Positions 20,094 through 34,400 of a DNA stretch of 64,000 nucleotides are shown in pieces. The stretch is from contig JABVXV010000076.1 of NCBI GenBank assembly GCA_013365325.1, forward strand, positions 124,001-188,000, read 5' to 3'. The DNA is from Dipetalonema caudispina. Lineage: Eukaryota; Nematoda; Chromadorea; Rhabditida; Onchocercidae. Below the pieces are notes generated by a model. The model was not told the DNA's origin. It worked only from the letters and a program-made list of their open reading frames with translations, and made no database searches. A program made the translations under genes and the position numbers. Each line of letters opens with the position of its first letter. Position 1 is the stretch's first letter.

Positions 20094-23000
20094 ATGGATT
20101 CAAAACGAACAGGTGCAATCAAACATTGGGTTAGTTTATCATTATTAACTATTTTATTATAAATCATCTTCATTACCAAATTTTACATGTCATAGATTTT
20201 GCACAACAAATTGAGAACCTTATTGTTTGCCAGATTTCTTGTTTCAGTTGTACGAGTTATTTTCTTTTTATACATATTTAGTTATTTACTAAAATTTTTC
20301 CCTTTGCAATCGGATTGTACTTATTCTATCTAAATCTTATCGTACTTTGTTATTCATACCACAATTGTCGTACTTCTTCTTCGTTTAACTATTTAATTCC
20401 AGATCTTTTCAATTCCAAATTAGTGTACTATCATCAATTCGTAGGGATAATATGCTACCAACAAGACAAAATTTGGAATGTTAGTATTTTAATTACTGTT
20501 GAAATATTTCTTGCAGTTCGAGGAGTTACTAAAGGCTAAGTTAGGTATTGATCCAGTGGATGGTTGGGCTCTACTGTATAAACGACACATATCCGTTATA
20601 AGTCATCTCATGTGAGTTTTTTGATTTTATAAAAGAGTACTTATTATAATCGAAGAGTTAAAGAAGGAATGAAAATTCCTATATGTCTCTTCTCAAAGAA
20701 TGATTTCTTTTTCTGGACTAAATTTTGAAATATTGCATTCGATCTAAATTTTCAGTACCACTGGTAAGTTTGAAAAACGCGAGGAAAAGTCGAGCCAAGA
20801 AGCATACATAAAGGCATATCAGGCTTTAACGGATCAAATGACGGACGCTTTGTTTTTAGAGCATTTAAAGCCAGATTTGGCATCGACGGGTGATAATTTT
20901 GAGGTGGCTAAATTTTTGGTTGTTTTCTTAAATGAGTTACGGATAAGTCTGGAGGTGGTTTTCGAGGAAGATTATGGGTTAACTGAAGAAGAAACTAAAC
21001 ATATTGGAGCGGTACTGTGTTATCTTGAAAATCATCAAAACTGGGATCCTTATGAGTCATGGCCTGCGGTGCTGTTTCAAAGCGGTGATGAACCTGTGGA
21101 TTTCAAAAGTTTTACTACTCCCAAGGTTTGGCTTGTCTGTGTTTCAGTAGTTCCTAGAATTTCTTCAAATTCCTAGGTACACCAAGGACTTGATGTTTCA
21201 TTCTACATCTGTCAAATTGAGATGATGAATAGCTCCTGTAGGTTTAATTTTTATCTTGAAAAACAAAATCTTCCAGATCCATCGATCTCATTGTGGAATT
21301 GCAGTAAGCGAAAGAACAGATTTAAGGCGTAGTCCACTTTCTGAAATCGTCTCTTCTCCTCGTTCGCGTGAACTACGAATAATACGTGAAAAAGACATAA
21401 AAATAAAGGTTTTTACCATGTTTTTTTTTCTTGGATTTTACCGAATTTTCGCTGAAATATTTTATAACAAGAGTTACGAATGCTTCTCGCTCTTAGATCA
21501 TGAAAATTTAGACTCTGAACGAACGATGCAAACTACTCGAGTACGAAAAAGACGATCTGGAAAGCTCGTTAAAATCTGCTAATCAGGAAATCAAAAGACT
21601 TACAAAGAGGTTTTCATACGAATCTTCGATTTATCTTCACCTTTGTTTCACCATTTTTCTTTATACTGTCAGTTTTATTCCACTCTATACTTCCTAAGAT
21701 AGTGTATTATTCGATCATTTCAATTAACTGACCTTTTCTATTGTTCCTCATCTTGCCGTTACATTTATCTTAACATTGTTATTCATGAATTACAGTCTCA
21801 ACGAAGTAAGTGATGCTGTCAGTGAGAAAGATGCACGATGTCATACTCTAAATACAGAATTGGATGACTGGCGAACAAAAGCCGCTACAGCTGAAGAAGA
21901 AAGCAATCAGCTAAAGCAACAATTGAAAGCTGCAAAACAGGAACTGCATACTACTCAAGTAAAATTATTAAATGCATAAAATATCGCCAACAAAATGTTT
22001 TCTTTTCATCGCTGCTATAACTACTGTTTAATATATGGATGGAATACTTTTGTAAAGTATATCTATCATAAAACAAGTTTTTTATTTTTTCCTTATGATT
22101 TCAAAGCAGATTATTATAGAGACAGTTGCGTGAAGCCGAATTTGACATTTCGTCTAAACAAAGAGCTGTTGACAGTTGGGAAAAAAATGCTACACTGGAG
22201 GAACAATGGCGATTAAAAATGGAGAGAGAACGAGAGGAGCTTTTGCAGGTTTGCAGAATACATAACAAATTATGCACTCTGTTGTCGAAGATCTGAATGG
22301 AATTTTTTAAATTGCGTGGTTTTATTAAAGGAACTTGAAGCAATACGGATCTCGAAAATAGCAGCCGAAGAACGATTGCTACGGCTCACAACCACCGATG
22401 AAGCTGAAATTGCAGAATTGCGAAACATCATCGATGGACTGCGATCAGACGTAAAGGAAGCGGTATATTAAGTTCTAGATTTATTTAATAATCGTAAGTA
22501 ACTTCTTTTCTGTTTATAATAACTATTAATGTAACAGTTAATGAAGTCTTAATCTATAGCGACGAGAAAGGGATGAAGCACTGATCAGCCAGGACGAAAG
22601 ATTGAGGATCAAGGAATCGGAGATTGCGAAGTCTGCCGATATGATTGCAGAAATGAGAAAGCAGCTGAGTGTTGCACAACTTTCGGTGCGAAACATCCGC
22701 AGTTTAGCTGTGCAGGTATTATTGCTGCCTATTTCCATGGAACTCAATTTTGTATTAATTTTTGGGAATTAAGTGATCAGGTCGTTTAGTGATTCAGTGC
22801 AGTGCATACAGTGCATCATGGGCCTTGTGAAGGAGCCAAAGATGTCAAAACACTGAGGATCAACGATCCAAAACGAGTTTTAAATATTTAAAGTACGATG
22901 AGGAAAGTTATATGTTTACAGATACGAAACATTTGTGGAGAATTGGAAAACAGGCGAACCGAAATTCAAAGTCTACGACTTCTGTTTACGAGTATCCAAA

Positions 23001-25095
23001 ATGGATATCAGACTTTGCAGGAAGAGGATGCACGAAATAGAGCTATGATTGAAAGCTTGCGAAACAATGTATTTCTTTCCTAATCAACTACTTTTACTAA
23101 TGACTGCGATGATGGATTTTTTTGTGGTACTGACAAGAGATTTTAATTTGAGTGATAAGTGCTGCATTGTGTAAGTTCATGATTTAAAAAAACGTTAAAA
23201 CAAAATATTTTGTCTTGGCTGTGAGATGACTTTTTTTTGTTTACATTTGGCAATCACCAACAAAAGTATTATTGTCTCATAGGCAGCGATTAGCGAATAT
23301 CAATCAAAGGCGTTAGCTGCATCGTTGGAGGATCAACGGAAGAAGGTATGTGTAGAATTGATAAAAACTATTCTCGTTATTATTGTTCAAAAAACGTCTT
23401 ACTCGCCAAAATCCCTTTTTTAGCATATAGAGACAATGATGGCAAAGCAAGAAATTTTAAATGAAAAACAACGAATGCTTTTGGAAGCATGGAACCAGTT
23501 GAATAGCAGTGTAGAGCTGAATATTCATTTGCAGGAAGAGCTGACTCGGCGGGATGGTATATTTTTAATATTTTAAAAATTTTTGAAAAAAAACTTAGAA
23601 ACGATTTTTTTCAAATTTTTCTTAAATTTTTTCTCAAATTTAGAAACTATTCTTTACACTTAATTTGTTGTTTCATACCATGTGTTCATCGTCAACGAAT
23701 GCACTAGTGTCTGGAATGTGTCTCGAAGTCCTTTAACGCCACTGAGCTGTAGTTGTCAGTAATGAAAAATTTGAAAAATACGTATGTGCAAAATTCTAGA
23801 AGAAAATGACAGTTTTTTTTTAATATGTTTAGTCTTCTTTTTGAAAGCAACAAATGCTTTCAGTCGCATATCATACTCTTGAGCAACGCCTTGCTTCTGC
23901 CGAAGAAAGATGCTCAACAATTTCTCAACATTTCTCGATTAGCAATAGTACTTTGGATAGTAAACCAGCTGAGGAAATGGTCAAAACAAACTGCCACTTT
24001 TCAGAAGTAGTAGGTAGTGCTTACTTCAGTATTTTATCTCTCGTTTCATTAAGAAAAATGAACACCACCTTACATATTTTTACATCGAAGTGTTGCACAG
24101 ATAAATTGATAGGCGGATTATCCAACGAAGAATTTATCCGGTGGATTAAAAAACTATCATTCCTATATAAAAATTGGTATACACTTCAAAAATAGTGTTA
24201 AATCACTGCAGATGTGTCTTCTGGTGCGTTGCCTCATGAGTTCCATCCACTTCCGGAAGTTGAAGACGAGAATGATCTGTTATCGTCATCATCCGTGAAC
24301 GGCGATCCATATATGTTGAATGTGGAACGGCAATGCGGTAGGCTAGTCACAGCGGACGAGTAAATTTTATTTCATTTAACCTCTGTTTTTGAGACATTTT
24401 TCATATCACTTTCAATTTTGGCACCATGTGTTTTTCTGTCTTTCATGTTATATGAGATTTCTATTTTGAAGATTTTACAAAAATTCAATAACATTTATGA
24501 AGGAATGCTTATTGTTGAAGACCGGAGGAATTTAACACTTCCGTGGATAGTGAACGTTTGACTGAATTAAACAGACGCAACAAAACATTGCCACCGCATA
24601 TGCGTTCAACTTACGCGACGGAATTGACATATGCTGCGAAACGCTTCCCGTCTGAAAGACTCGAAGATGAACTCAAAAACTCCAGAGATTTTATGCCATA
24701 CTTGCATAAGAGTGGTGGTGATACTTCCAGTTTAGTGTCACCGGGCAACTTATCCAAAACGAAGGTTAATAAATATTATATAGCTTTTTCATGCAATCAT
24801 ATCAGATAGATCAGCAAAAAGCCTTTCAGTTTAGAAAATTTTATCTTAAATTCATGGGTTTATTGCTTTTCAAACAGTTCTTGCTTGTAAAGGCTTTAAT
24901 ATGATTCATAGATTCTCTCACTGACATACCTATTGATTTCTTGCATTTCACAAATAATAAACTAATAAAAGTAGCTTTTTTCAGTCTGTTTCACGATCGT
25001 TGCGCAGTGTCAAAAAGCATTTCAGCAAAATATTGCAAGAAACGAACACATCTAAGACAAGTGTAATCAGCAAAGAACGGAGTCCGTTAAGGTGA
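20094..25095 (+). CDS. lin-5: LIN-5 / NuMA / Mud family spindle-orientation protein
   Basis: Exons: 20094-20129, 20517-20611, 20756-21125, 21277-21408, 21512-21609, 21796-21958, 22120-22248, 22331-22462, 22560-22715, 22922-23068, 23283-23345, 23424-23556, 23864-24013, 24212-24359, 24521-24764, 24985-25095. All phases agree: 768 aa, TGA stop, close to C. elegans LIN-5 (about 820 aa). An N-terminal globular helical domain (1-167, in the position of the NuMA hook/CH-like head) is followed by a linker, a long coiled coil (about 200-590), an acidic Ser-rich hinge and a basic tail. The call rests on residues about 662-682, where ERLTELNRRNKTLPPHMRS matches the NuMA LGN-binding peptide (RIAELQQRNRVCPPHLKT). 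Known role: with GPR/LGN and G-alpha it anchors dynein at the cortex to pull astral microtubules. The donors at 24013 and 24359 were chosen by phase and are the least sure. Confidence 0.88.
24521..24764 (+). other. lin-5: LGN/GPR-binding peptide exon of lin-5
   Basis: This exon encodes the conserved peptide that in NuMA binds the TPR repeats of LGN/Pins. Shared pattern: R-x-x-E-L-x-x-R-N-(K/R)-x-x-P-P-H-(M/L)-(R/K)-x-x-Y. It is the strongest sign that this coiled-coil protein belongs to the NuMA/LIN-5/Mud group rather than to generic coiled coils. Confidence 0.88.
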
Positions 25096-25495
25096 AAAAT
25101 CGAATGACCTTAATTGATTGCTTCATTGCAGTGGAAAGAAATTTATTTGCGTGGAAATCGGTTTAAAATTTTCATTTAAATTTATTTAACACGTTTTAGA
25201 AGCAGACTGTAGTCCGACAACTATTATGCATGACTTTAGGCCTACCTTTTTTGTCGGTATGGATCAGTGCCTGGTAATGTGTTACCTTTTGAACCAGCGC
25301 TGCTTACGACTTTTATAGTACCAATTAAAGTCGAAATATCAAAAAATGGACTGAATTCTTTTGAAGCTTATTGGTTACAGTTTGTTGTTATGCATGTTTG
25401 TTACTTCGTAGTCACTTTGTAACATTTCCATTTCACTTTACCAACTATTAATGCTGTAAATATCCATAAATGTTCATACAGATATTATTATATTT

Positions 25496-25501
25496 AATAA
25501 A
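25496..25501 (+). terminator. candidate poly(A) signal of lin-5
   Basis: AATAAA about 400 nt behind the lin-5 stop, followed by a modest T/GT-containing stretch. Supported by position only. Confidence 0.35.
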
Positions 25502-28434
25502 GTTTAAAGAAGCTTATGTCGTAATTTACTAGCAAGATGATAAACTATCGTTCAATAGAGTATTGCCTGGCTCGATGAGCCAAACCATGAAAAATGTAAC
25601 TTTTACAAGTGTCTGATCTTTCATCACATGGAATATTTTTATCACAAGAAAACTCACTTTGCCACAAACAACAATGGTAAGTCATCCTCGGTTTTCTACA
25701 TATCTTACAGTACACGGAAGTAAATTGATGGATTCTGATCTGATCATATACAGAATTATCGGAAATATTTCAGAAGCATTAAACTATCAGAAATTTTTAC
25801 TAACGTCTTACATATCAATCACTTAGAATGAGAAATTTTCACGGTTAGGGAATCAGCGCATAACCAATACACATTAACTGGCAGTTGTTTTTCCCATTTG
25901 TTTGAAGAAATGGTATTAAAATTCGTGAAATATAAAGAAAAGAAATCTAATCGTAACACTGTAAATAATCTTATAAACTATTTGTATCGTAATTTCCATG
26001 GCATTTATCGTCATTTTCGTAGCATTCATGCAAACTGTTATTGTTTTTATTTTACTTTTCCGGAAAAGGTTGGCTCCGGTACTTGTATACATTACGTCTA
26101 TTATTGGGCAAAGTATGGTCTATAAGTTTTTTAAAAAAAAATCAGCTGAAAGTGTAATTTGTGCTTTCCCTATTAAGACTAATGTCTTCGAGCAATTTAC
26201 AGTTAAATTTAAACAAACTTTTAAGTGCAATTCGAAAATGATTCAATTTTCGGTCCATCGATTTATGAGTTATTTTTTATTTTTGAAACTAATTTTCCAT
26301 TTGATCAAATTTTTCCATTAGCTTGTCAAAGTAATTTTCTTCTTCGTGCCCAGTTTCCTTATTTTTTTTTTTTTGTTTCTTTTTTTGGTTCCTCTTTTTT
26401 CTTGTATTCTCTAACTTTTTTTTCTTCGATTTCTTTAATCAAAAATATTTTACTGGTTTTTAAATTTTGAATTAAGGTCTAAAGGTAAGCAGTGTAATTT
26501 AAAAATTCCTTTCTATGCAATACCTGTAACTATATATTGCTTATGCATATTTTGTTCATTCAGGTTAATTAGTCTGTTACAAGCAATTTGTTCAAAGTGA
26601 TTTTTAAAAAAACTATTCATTTATCAATTTTGATTATTTGGAAAAATATGGCAATTTCAGTGAAATTTCTTTCCAGCATAATTCATTGGTTGAAGTGCCT
26701 TATATATTCTGATGAAAAAAAAAATAGTAAAATGAAATTTTGATAAAAAATGCAAAAATAATTTTGTAAAAACATGAAAGAATAATTTACCGAAGTTAGT
26801 AAAGCTAATAAATAAAAGATGACTTGAAATTTTTGCTATTCTAGCAGAGCGAAAAAATAATCAGTGATTTTGATCAGAGAAGAAATAATTTACTACGATT
26901 TAAAACAAAAAAAAAAAAAAAAAGGAGTCCCAGTTTACAAGTCTAAAATTTCATTTCTATCAATAAATCAATAATAAGTTATTTAAGAGCAATCAAATTT
27001 TTTCTTCTTAGAAATGGCTTCATTATTTTAAAATTTAGTATATTTTAAAAACTTATATTCATTTGCATTTCAATGTATGTATGTGTGTGTATGTGTGCCA
27101 AGAATAATTTTTTCTTTTAATACAAATTCATAGTAAGTGTAAGCAGTCCATTGAACTTTTTGATAGAAAAAGGATAGGACGAATATATTTATAGCAATTC
27201 TCAAGAAATTAAATAAATGAGCAAAAAAAAAAAAAAAAAAAGAGAAATGATATGAGGAAAAATGTTGAAAAATGCGGAAATAAAATGTGAATTTTTCAAA
27301 TTTGGAGAAAATCTCTCTCAAATACGTAATCAAATGAATGAAAATACATATGTCTTAAATATTTCTCATATGATTTCATGCTTTTAGCAAAAATAACATT
27401 TTATTTCATAGTAATTAAATTCATTTTAATTTTATTGCAAATTAAACTCATATTGCAGTTAACCAATTTTTTAGCAGCGCACTTAACTTCGAATAAAAAG
27501 TTTTTTTCTCTTTTTTTTTCTTGAATTGTATTATGTTTAAAGAAAAAAGATAAAACATAAGAAGAAAACATACTTTGGGATGCAATTTTATGTTTTTTTT
27601 TTTCCTATGCAAAAATTTTATAATATTTTATGAGTACTTAGCATTCATGTAAATTTTACATTGATGGAAAACGAACAAAAGAGATATATGTGAAGGAACT
27701 AAAAATTATAAAAATAATTTTTGAAATGAGGTTAAAAAAAAAAAAAAACAACGAATTACCAATGTTTAAAAACACTGTGAGCAATAATAAATAATAACAA
27801 AATTGAACCAACCTTCCTCTTTTTGTGGTAATATTTCATATTATCTTGAAATTTGTAGAAAACATTAAAAGATATGCAAAAAAAAAAAACATGTGATTAT
27901 GATCAGATTAAACGAGTCATTTCTGTTTATACGATTAAAAATTATTTACATCAGTCGGATATGATATTATTTAATGAAGTAAAATAATAGAATTGTTCAG
28001 GAACGAATGTTTCAAAATTAGCAGTAAATTGTAGTGATTTCTAATTTGAAATTTAATTTTTTTGCACAAATTTTTGTTGTTTAAAATGGAAATTTTGCAT
28101 GATTGATGTACCTTAATAATATTGTAGTTTCAAATTTTTAACATTTAAAAATTTTAATGAATCAATTTTGATCACTTTTTGATCAATTCTTTTTGCAAAA
28201 AAATTGTTCAATATGGTAATTATAAGAAATTGTGAAATATTTTAAATTAAACCAAAAATTATTGCAACTTGTTATGGTTTAAGAATTCTGAATTAATTTT
28301 GTATCAGATATTGAAATGATAGAAAAACGATTATTTGTAGGAAAATATCAACAAATTTAATTATTTCATTCATACTAACATTATAAAATATTCATCATAG
28401 TGCCTAACATCAAACAAATTAATAATTATTGTGC
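25502..28434. other. intergenic region between convergent lin-5 and GPCR
   Basis: About 2.9 kb, very AT-rich, with poly(A/T) runs near 26908, 27222, 27735 and 27880. An ORF at 25998-26321 (+) has a hydrophobic start but no recognised family or splice partner. No gene supported. Confidence 0.55.
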
Positions 28435-31400
28435 TCATACCATACTGCAACGTCCATTAATTAATAAGCGTATTTCTTCCATATTATCAGCAGTGATAAT
28501 AATAGATATATCACTAAGATCAATATTATTGATAGTTGTAGTAACAAGATTTTCATTATCATCATTATCACCATCTTCACCTGTACCTTTTAAGAAAAAT
28601 TCATCAGTTGGACTATCAGCAATCATCGTTAATCGTTTATCGATTTCATTCATCGTAGCATTTTCCGGTTTAGTGATTGGTAATGATCTACAAATATTTC
28701 ATACAATACTGATTTCCATATATTTTGTTATTTTATAGTTAGATGAGAAAAAATGATGGAAAAAAAAAGAAGGGAATGTAAAATTTTAAAGTTTGAAAAA
28801 ATAAAAAAAAAAAAGTATTTTGTTGATTTGAATGTTAATGTATAATTTCATTTTTTTTGACACTTATTTCTCCTAATTTTAGTAGATTCAATATCTCATA
28901 AATTTTTTTAGAAATCTTGGAATTGTGTGTAAAGGTTTTGGTAAATAAGTTTAATCAAATCGTTTTTTCTGTTCCAAAATTGAAATCATCAATTATTAAG
29001 CATATATGAATCAATTTGTCAATTAGCAAAATATTCGTTGAATAAACATTTATGGTTTTAACATTTTACGACCAACTTATATGCAAATATTAAATGTTAA
29101 AACTATTCAAAATTTTCCATGGCGTCAATTAACTAAACACTGGCATAAAACTATTGCTTTTTTCTTTTCATTAAATTGAAAATATTTAATCATTCTTTAC
29201 AAGCATTTACGTTAGAATTTTACAAATTTATCAAAAGTTACAAGGAAAAAAGAAGGGGAAATCTATCATTCTATATTGGATCGAAATTAAATTAGAAGAA
29301 TTTCCAGCATACAGAAAAGAAACAGAGAATTTTATAATGTAATGAAAGGAAGAAAGAAAGAAATCAAAATAAAATATTTTCAACAGCCTCAACAAATTTC
29401 AACGAACAAATAAAGAGGATTGAATCAAACTTCAACTAAAAGTTTGAGCAATTGTCCGATCAGTTCTTCGATCAATTTTCTTCTTTGTGCCATTTTCATT
29501 CAGTTCATTTGTTAAAGTATTTGATGACACAGATTGCTGGAGCGTTGTAGTCATTAGTTGGCTTAAACTAGCTCTATTGAGAAAGTTCTGATAAATTTCA
29601 AATTTTTCTTTCAGGAAAAATATTTTCTCAATAAGAAATGTTTTTAGACGGCATAATTTATTTTAAAAAAATAACAAGTGAAGTGAATAATTTTGAAAAA
29701 TTCATACCATCAAAAGGTTTTCTCCTTTTTTTTTCAAATTTCAAGAAAAAAAACTTATGAAATGTTAAAAAAGCAAGCAAATTGTTATTAGGCACATTTG
29801 AAATAATTTCATTATGAAGGCATAAACAGGTAAATAATACAGTGTGATGGTAATTAAAGGGTATAAAAAGTATGCTATCATTATAAGTAGTAAAATTAAA
29901 AAAAACTCGATGGATATCAAATTAATGTAATTTTCATGCAAAGAAATGTGAGAAAAAGTATGCAAAACATGTAGAATTGAGTGTGACATAGAATGAAGCA
30001 ATTTATGAAATAAGATATAAGCAAACCATTTTCAAAAAAAAAAAAAGAAAATGAAACATAAGCTAATTTATGTTAATTAATGAATGCAATTTATTTGATA
30101 ACATTAGCATAAGATTGAAATTCATGAATTTCCTTCTTTTTGAGCATTGAGAAGTTTGAAATTGGTCAATTTAAAATTGAAATTAGTAAAATTAAAAGAG
30201 AAACTGTAATTCCAAAATGATAAGCTAATGATTATTATTGATTTGTTGACAAATTTTCAAATTATATCTTTCAAGTAATATGCAATAATTATTAGTATAC
30301 ACTGATAAACTTACATAATTGGTTTATTATTATACAACAAAACTTTATTTGAATTTTTTAGATTGGAACAATTTTTAGCTTAACAAATCCAAAATATCAT
30401 TTCTTTGTTTACTAGAATTTTACCACAAAATTCAAATTGAATAATAGTAATTTTAAATTAGTTAAATCACAAAACTACCTGTTATAAAATTGTTACACAT
30501 AATGCTATATAAGATAAATTCAAAACTATAATTTATTCAACTGACAAATTATTTATCCTATATGAAATTTTCATTCATTTGAATTTATTGAATTATTTCC
30601 CTCGATAATTTCTCTCGTGAATTTTTGAAGTGAATAGTTACAAAATATTTTTGAATTCACTAGAACTTCGGACAAATTTTTAGCAAAATTCCAAAAATTG
30701 AAAAATTACTCACTGTAATTGAAAGTAACGAACGGTTTACTTTTATGATAATTTGTTTGTTAGCAGTTGAAATAATTATTTAAGCATTAAAGGCCATAAT
30801 ATGCCAATTAATTAAGAACTACAAGAAAGCCGTGCATGCAAATGTTAGTAAAGTGCCTTGAAAAATTGGTAGAACCATTAAAACGTCTACAATTATACGT
30901 TGAAAAATACCTTCTTTTCGCATAATGTGATATTGGATTCATTGATTGACCTGTTGAAAAAAAAAAAAATTCTTTAAAAAATTTGACCAATTAAATTATT
31001 TAATAGTTAGCATCAAAAGGTGTTAAAATATCTGGAAGTTTAACACTGGAAAATTTAATCAATATTTCTTCATTTATTCATTTACATTGGAAAATTGCAT
31101 TTTCTTTAAAATTTGAATAACTTTTTCTATTTAAATGGTAATTTTTCCAATAAAAAGTCAGCATATTTAATTATTATTTTCTAGTTAAGCCATTCATGTA
31201 TGTGTAAATTATTTTGAATTTTTTCACATTGATAAAACGATTATTTTTAAAATATCATCAAAATTTTCATATTTCTTACATGATTACTACTTTAATTAAT
31301 GAAATTTATACAAAAAGTAAAACTGAAAACTTTAACGATAAAAACAGTAAAATTAATTTTTTAAAACTTGAAAACAGTTTACCTAAAACACGAGGTGGCT

Positions 31401-34400
31401 TTTTCATAGATCTACAACGGATCATATGAAAACAGATTAGACGAATATTTGGATTGATTAAACAATAAAAATAGAAATTGAGTGCAAATTTAGTAAATTC
31501 CATCACATTGATAATAGCTCTAATTATCTAAAATTTAGGACAATTAGCTGAAAATAGAAAGGATAATTTTTTTGTAATGAGATCATATTTGGTTTATTAG
31601 CGTTGATTCTTTTATTATTCCAAATTTAATCACTCATTTTTTTTTACAGATTTTTTTTTTTTTTTTTTTGAAATTTACCATTAATCTATCATCTGTTTGC
31701 TCTAACTAAGCTAAACTATAAAATATGATTTTAATCATTGACGTCTTACTACTATTATTAGACGATATATTAAAATATCACATATAGTAAATTTGATAAA
31801 TATTCATTTATACAAATAAGTATTAGAGCTACGTTAACAAATATTACAAAGTTTACTAATTTGATATTGCAAATACTATTCACATTAGCAATATTGCTTA
31901 ATGAAGTATACAAATAATAAAGTTAAAAATGAAATAACTAACTTGAAATGGTACATTGAAAGATCGTTTATCAGAAACGAATATTGTAAGTGGAGCAGCC
32001 GGTATTGTACAAATAAAGAATATTATTATAATCGAAAATAACAATGTAAACAATTGCTTCTCTTCCTGAAAAATTTTCCAACTTCACATTTTTTTTTAAT
32101 ACGTAAAACGTTTAAATTTGCAATAACAAATGTGTACAATCTGAACTTCACGTCAAATTTTGTTTATATTTACGTTATGTTATACAAATAATAACAAATA
32201 ATCGTTGGGATTTTATGTTCCATTATAAATGAAAAAATAAAAGTTAATAAAAATGAAATCAGAAAATTAAGTAATGTGTCTTATAAAAAATGACAAACGA
32301 ATGTTTGTGAATAATAAAATAACTTTTAATACTATAAAACTTCTAAATGAATCAAAATATAATACAATTCAAATTTGTGCAACTTATTGTTATGAATGAA
32401 AAAAGCTATTAGCATTTTTAATTTGAATTGAAATAAATGAATTAGCACAAATGATACAACTAACTTGTTCACTTTTTGTTGAAATTTTTTGTTGATTAGA
32501 AGCAAGTCGTTGGAAGCGTTCCTTCTTAGTATTTCGATATGTGATTAAAATTTTAGAATTAAAATAAGCAACCAGAACAAATGGTAACAAACGGCTTATT
32601 GTTTCACGACACCATTCATATACCTTATACCACAATTCAATTTTACGATCGCATACAACAAATCGACATGAGGCAATTCCAGGTGGCACCCATAAATTGT
32701 ATATTTGTAGCAGTTATTCTATTTCAATTACATCTTTTTATTTTGCTTTACATCTCATTAAATTAAATTCGCTTAATTATATTAAATGATTAAATTAAAT
32801 TTGCTTAAATTCATTTTTCTCGAATTAAACTTATTCAAAAAAAGTTCATTTTGCAATGATAACTTTATTGTTGCATGTGCTATAATTTGCCTATCAAAGT
32901 TTATGAGAAGTTGCGGAACATATAACTCATTGATTTTTTATAATTAAATTTATTATTAACATCTTTTCATCCATTTTCCTTCTCTAACGTTTGGAATGAT
33001 ATCTAAAATGAATTTTAAAAAAAATCGATATGCATAAAAAGCAAGAAAGAACGATAACTTGAAATTATAAGCTTAATTAAGATGAAATTTCTTACAAACC
33101 TCATAAAGGATCTTTTTTACAGCCCATGGAGCATAGATACAAAAATTCATCACATAAGATATGATGACCAATAGTACGCACATTCTTCGTGTCTTAAAAA
33201 AGGTAGGAAAATTAATTATCGAAATTAATATTAATAACGTCTAACAATGCCTTAAATTATCAGGATATCTAAAAAATACCAAATATTACATAGGTAAGTA
33301 AGATAAAGACGTGAATCCTTGCATGAATATTTCAACTTTACAAATGATTAAATTTCACCTGAGATGATTCAGAAAATAATGTAAGTAATTATTTATAATT
33401 ATACTTATTAAATATTCACTTTTAATCTAAAGGCAAATTGTTTGGAATAATTTTCGAAATATAAATCCGAAATACAAAAATTTGTATTTCAGTCGAAATC
33501 TCAATATTTCAATTACGACTGTTATAAATAATTGGAATTAAATATTTTAGAAAAAGTAATTTCTAAAAGTTTAATATAATTAAACTTTATCGATAACATA
33601 TCTGAGGTAACGATGACGAAACGGATGGCAAACAGCCATATATTGACTCATTGTTAAAAATACCACAATCCATACGCTGGTACCCATAAATGCATTTACC
33701 TAAAATATAGATCAAGAAGTATGCTTATGTTTATGTACTAAATATCCCGAGTTATGATAGTAATAAGTTCAAATTTTAATCAATTCAGTAAAAATCTAAC
33801 AGTTTAAATTTTTTGCAGATTTAAAATTCATTAATTACAATATTTTTTCTACTCTTTGCATTTGTAATATGTTTTTTTTTTCATTTTGTCAAAACTTTTT
33901 AGTGAAATTTTATTCTTTTCCAAGAAGTAAATGCTAACTATGTTAAATCGTTCTATTAGATGAAATGATATGATTATATTTTATTATTAGAAGAAATGAT
34001 AGAATGTTTTAGTCGATGTCGTAATTGACGTACGTAACATACAGTATACTTTACATCATTTTTTTTTTTTTCTTCTTCACGCATAGAATAATTGATAAAT
34101 TCATGAATATTGTTGTGGTATAGAGAAAAAAAAAAGAGACTAATATTAGGAATTAATATTAAATTAAAAAATTAATATTAAATATATGGAATGAAAAGAA
34201 AAGAGAAAAGGAATAAACCAATGGAAATCCGATATGAGCATAGTAAAGTGCTGATGGATAGGAGCAAAGGCGATAATCAAGCAACCATAATATCATTGGT
34301 ATCACTGATAAAAGTGTTGACTAAAAAAAAAGAAAAGAAATGGTTTAACCAAGTACTCAAAAACAATCATGAAGAAATTAAGTAAATTGCTACAAGTCTA

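Noticed and set aside
25998..26321. 107-codon ORF with hydrophobic N-terminus
   Set aside because: AT-rich, low-complexity residues, no recognised family and no splice signals in phase; chance ORFs of this size are expected.
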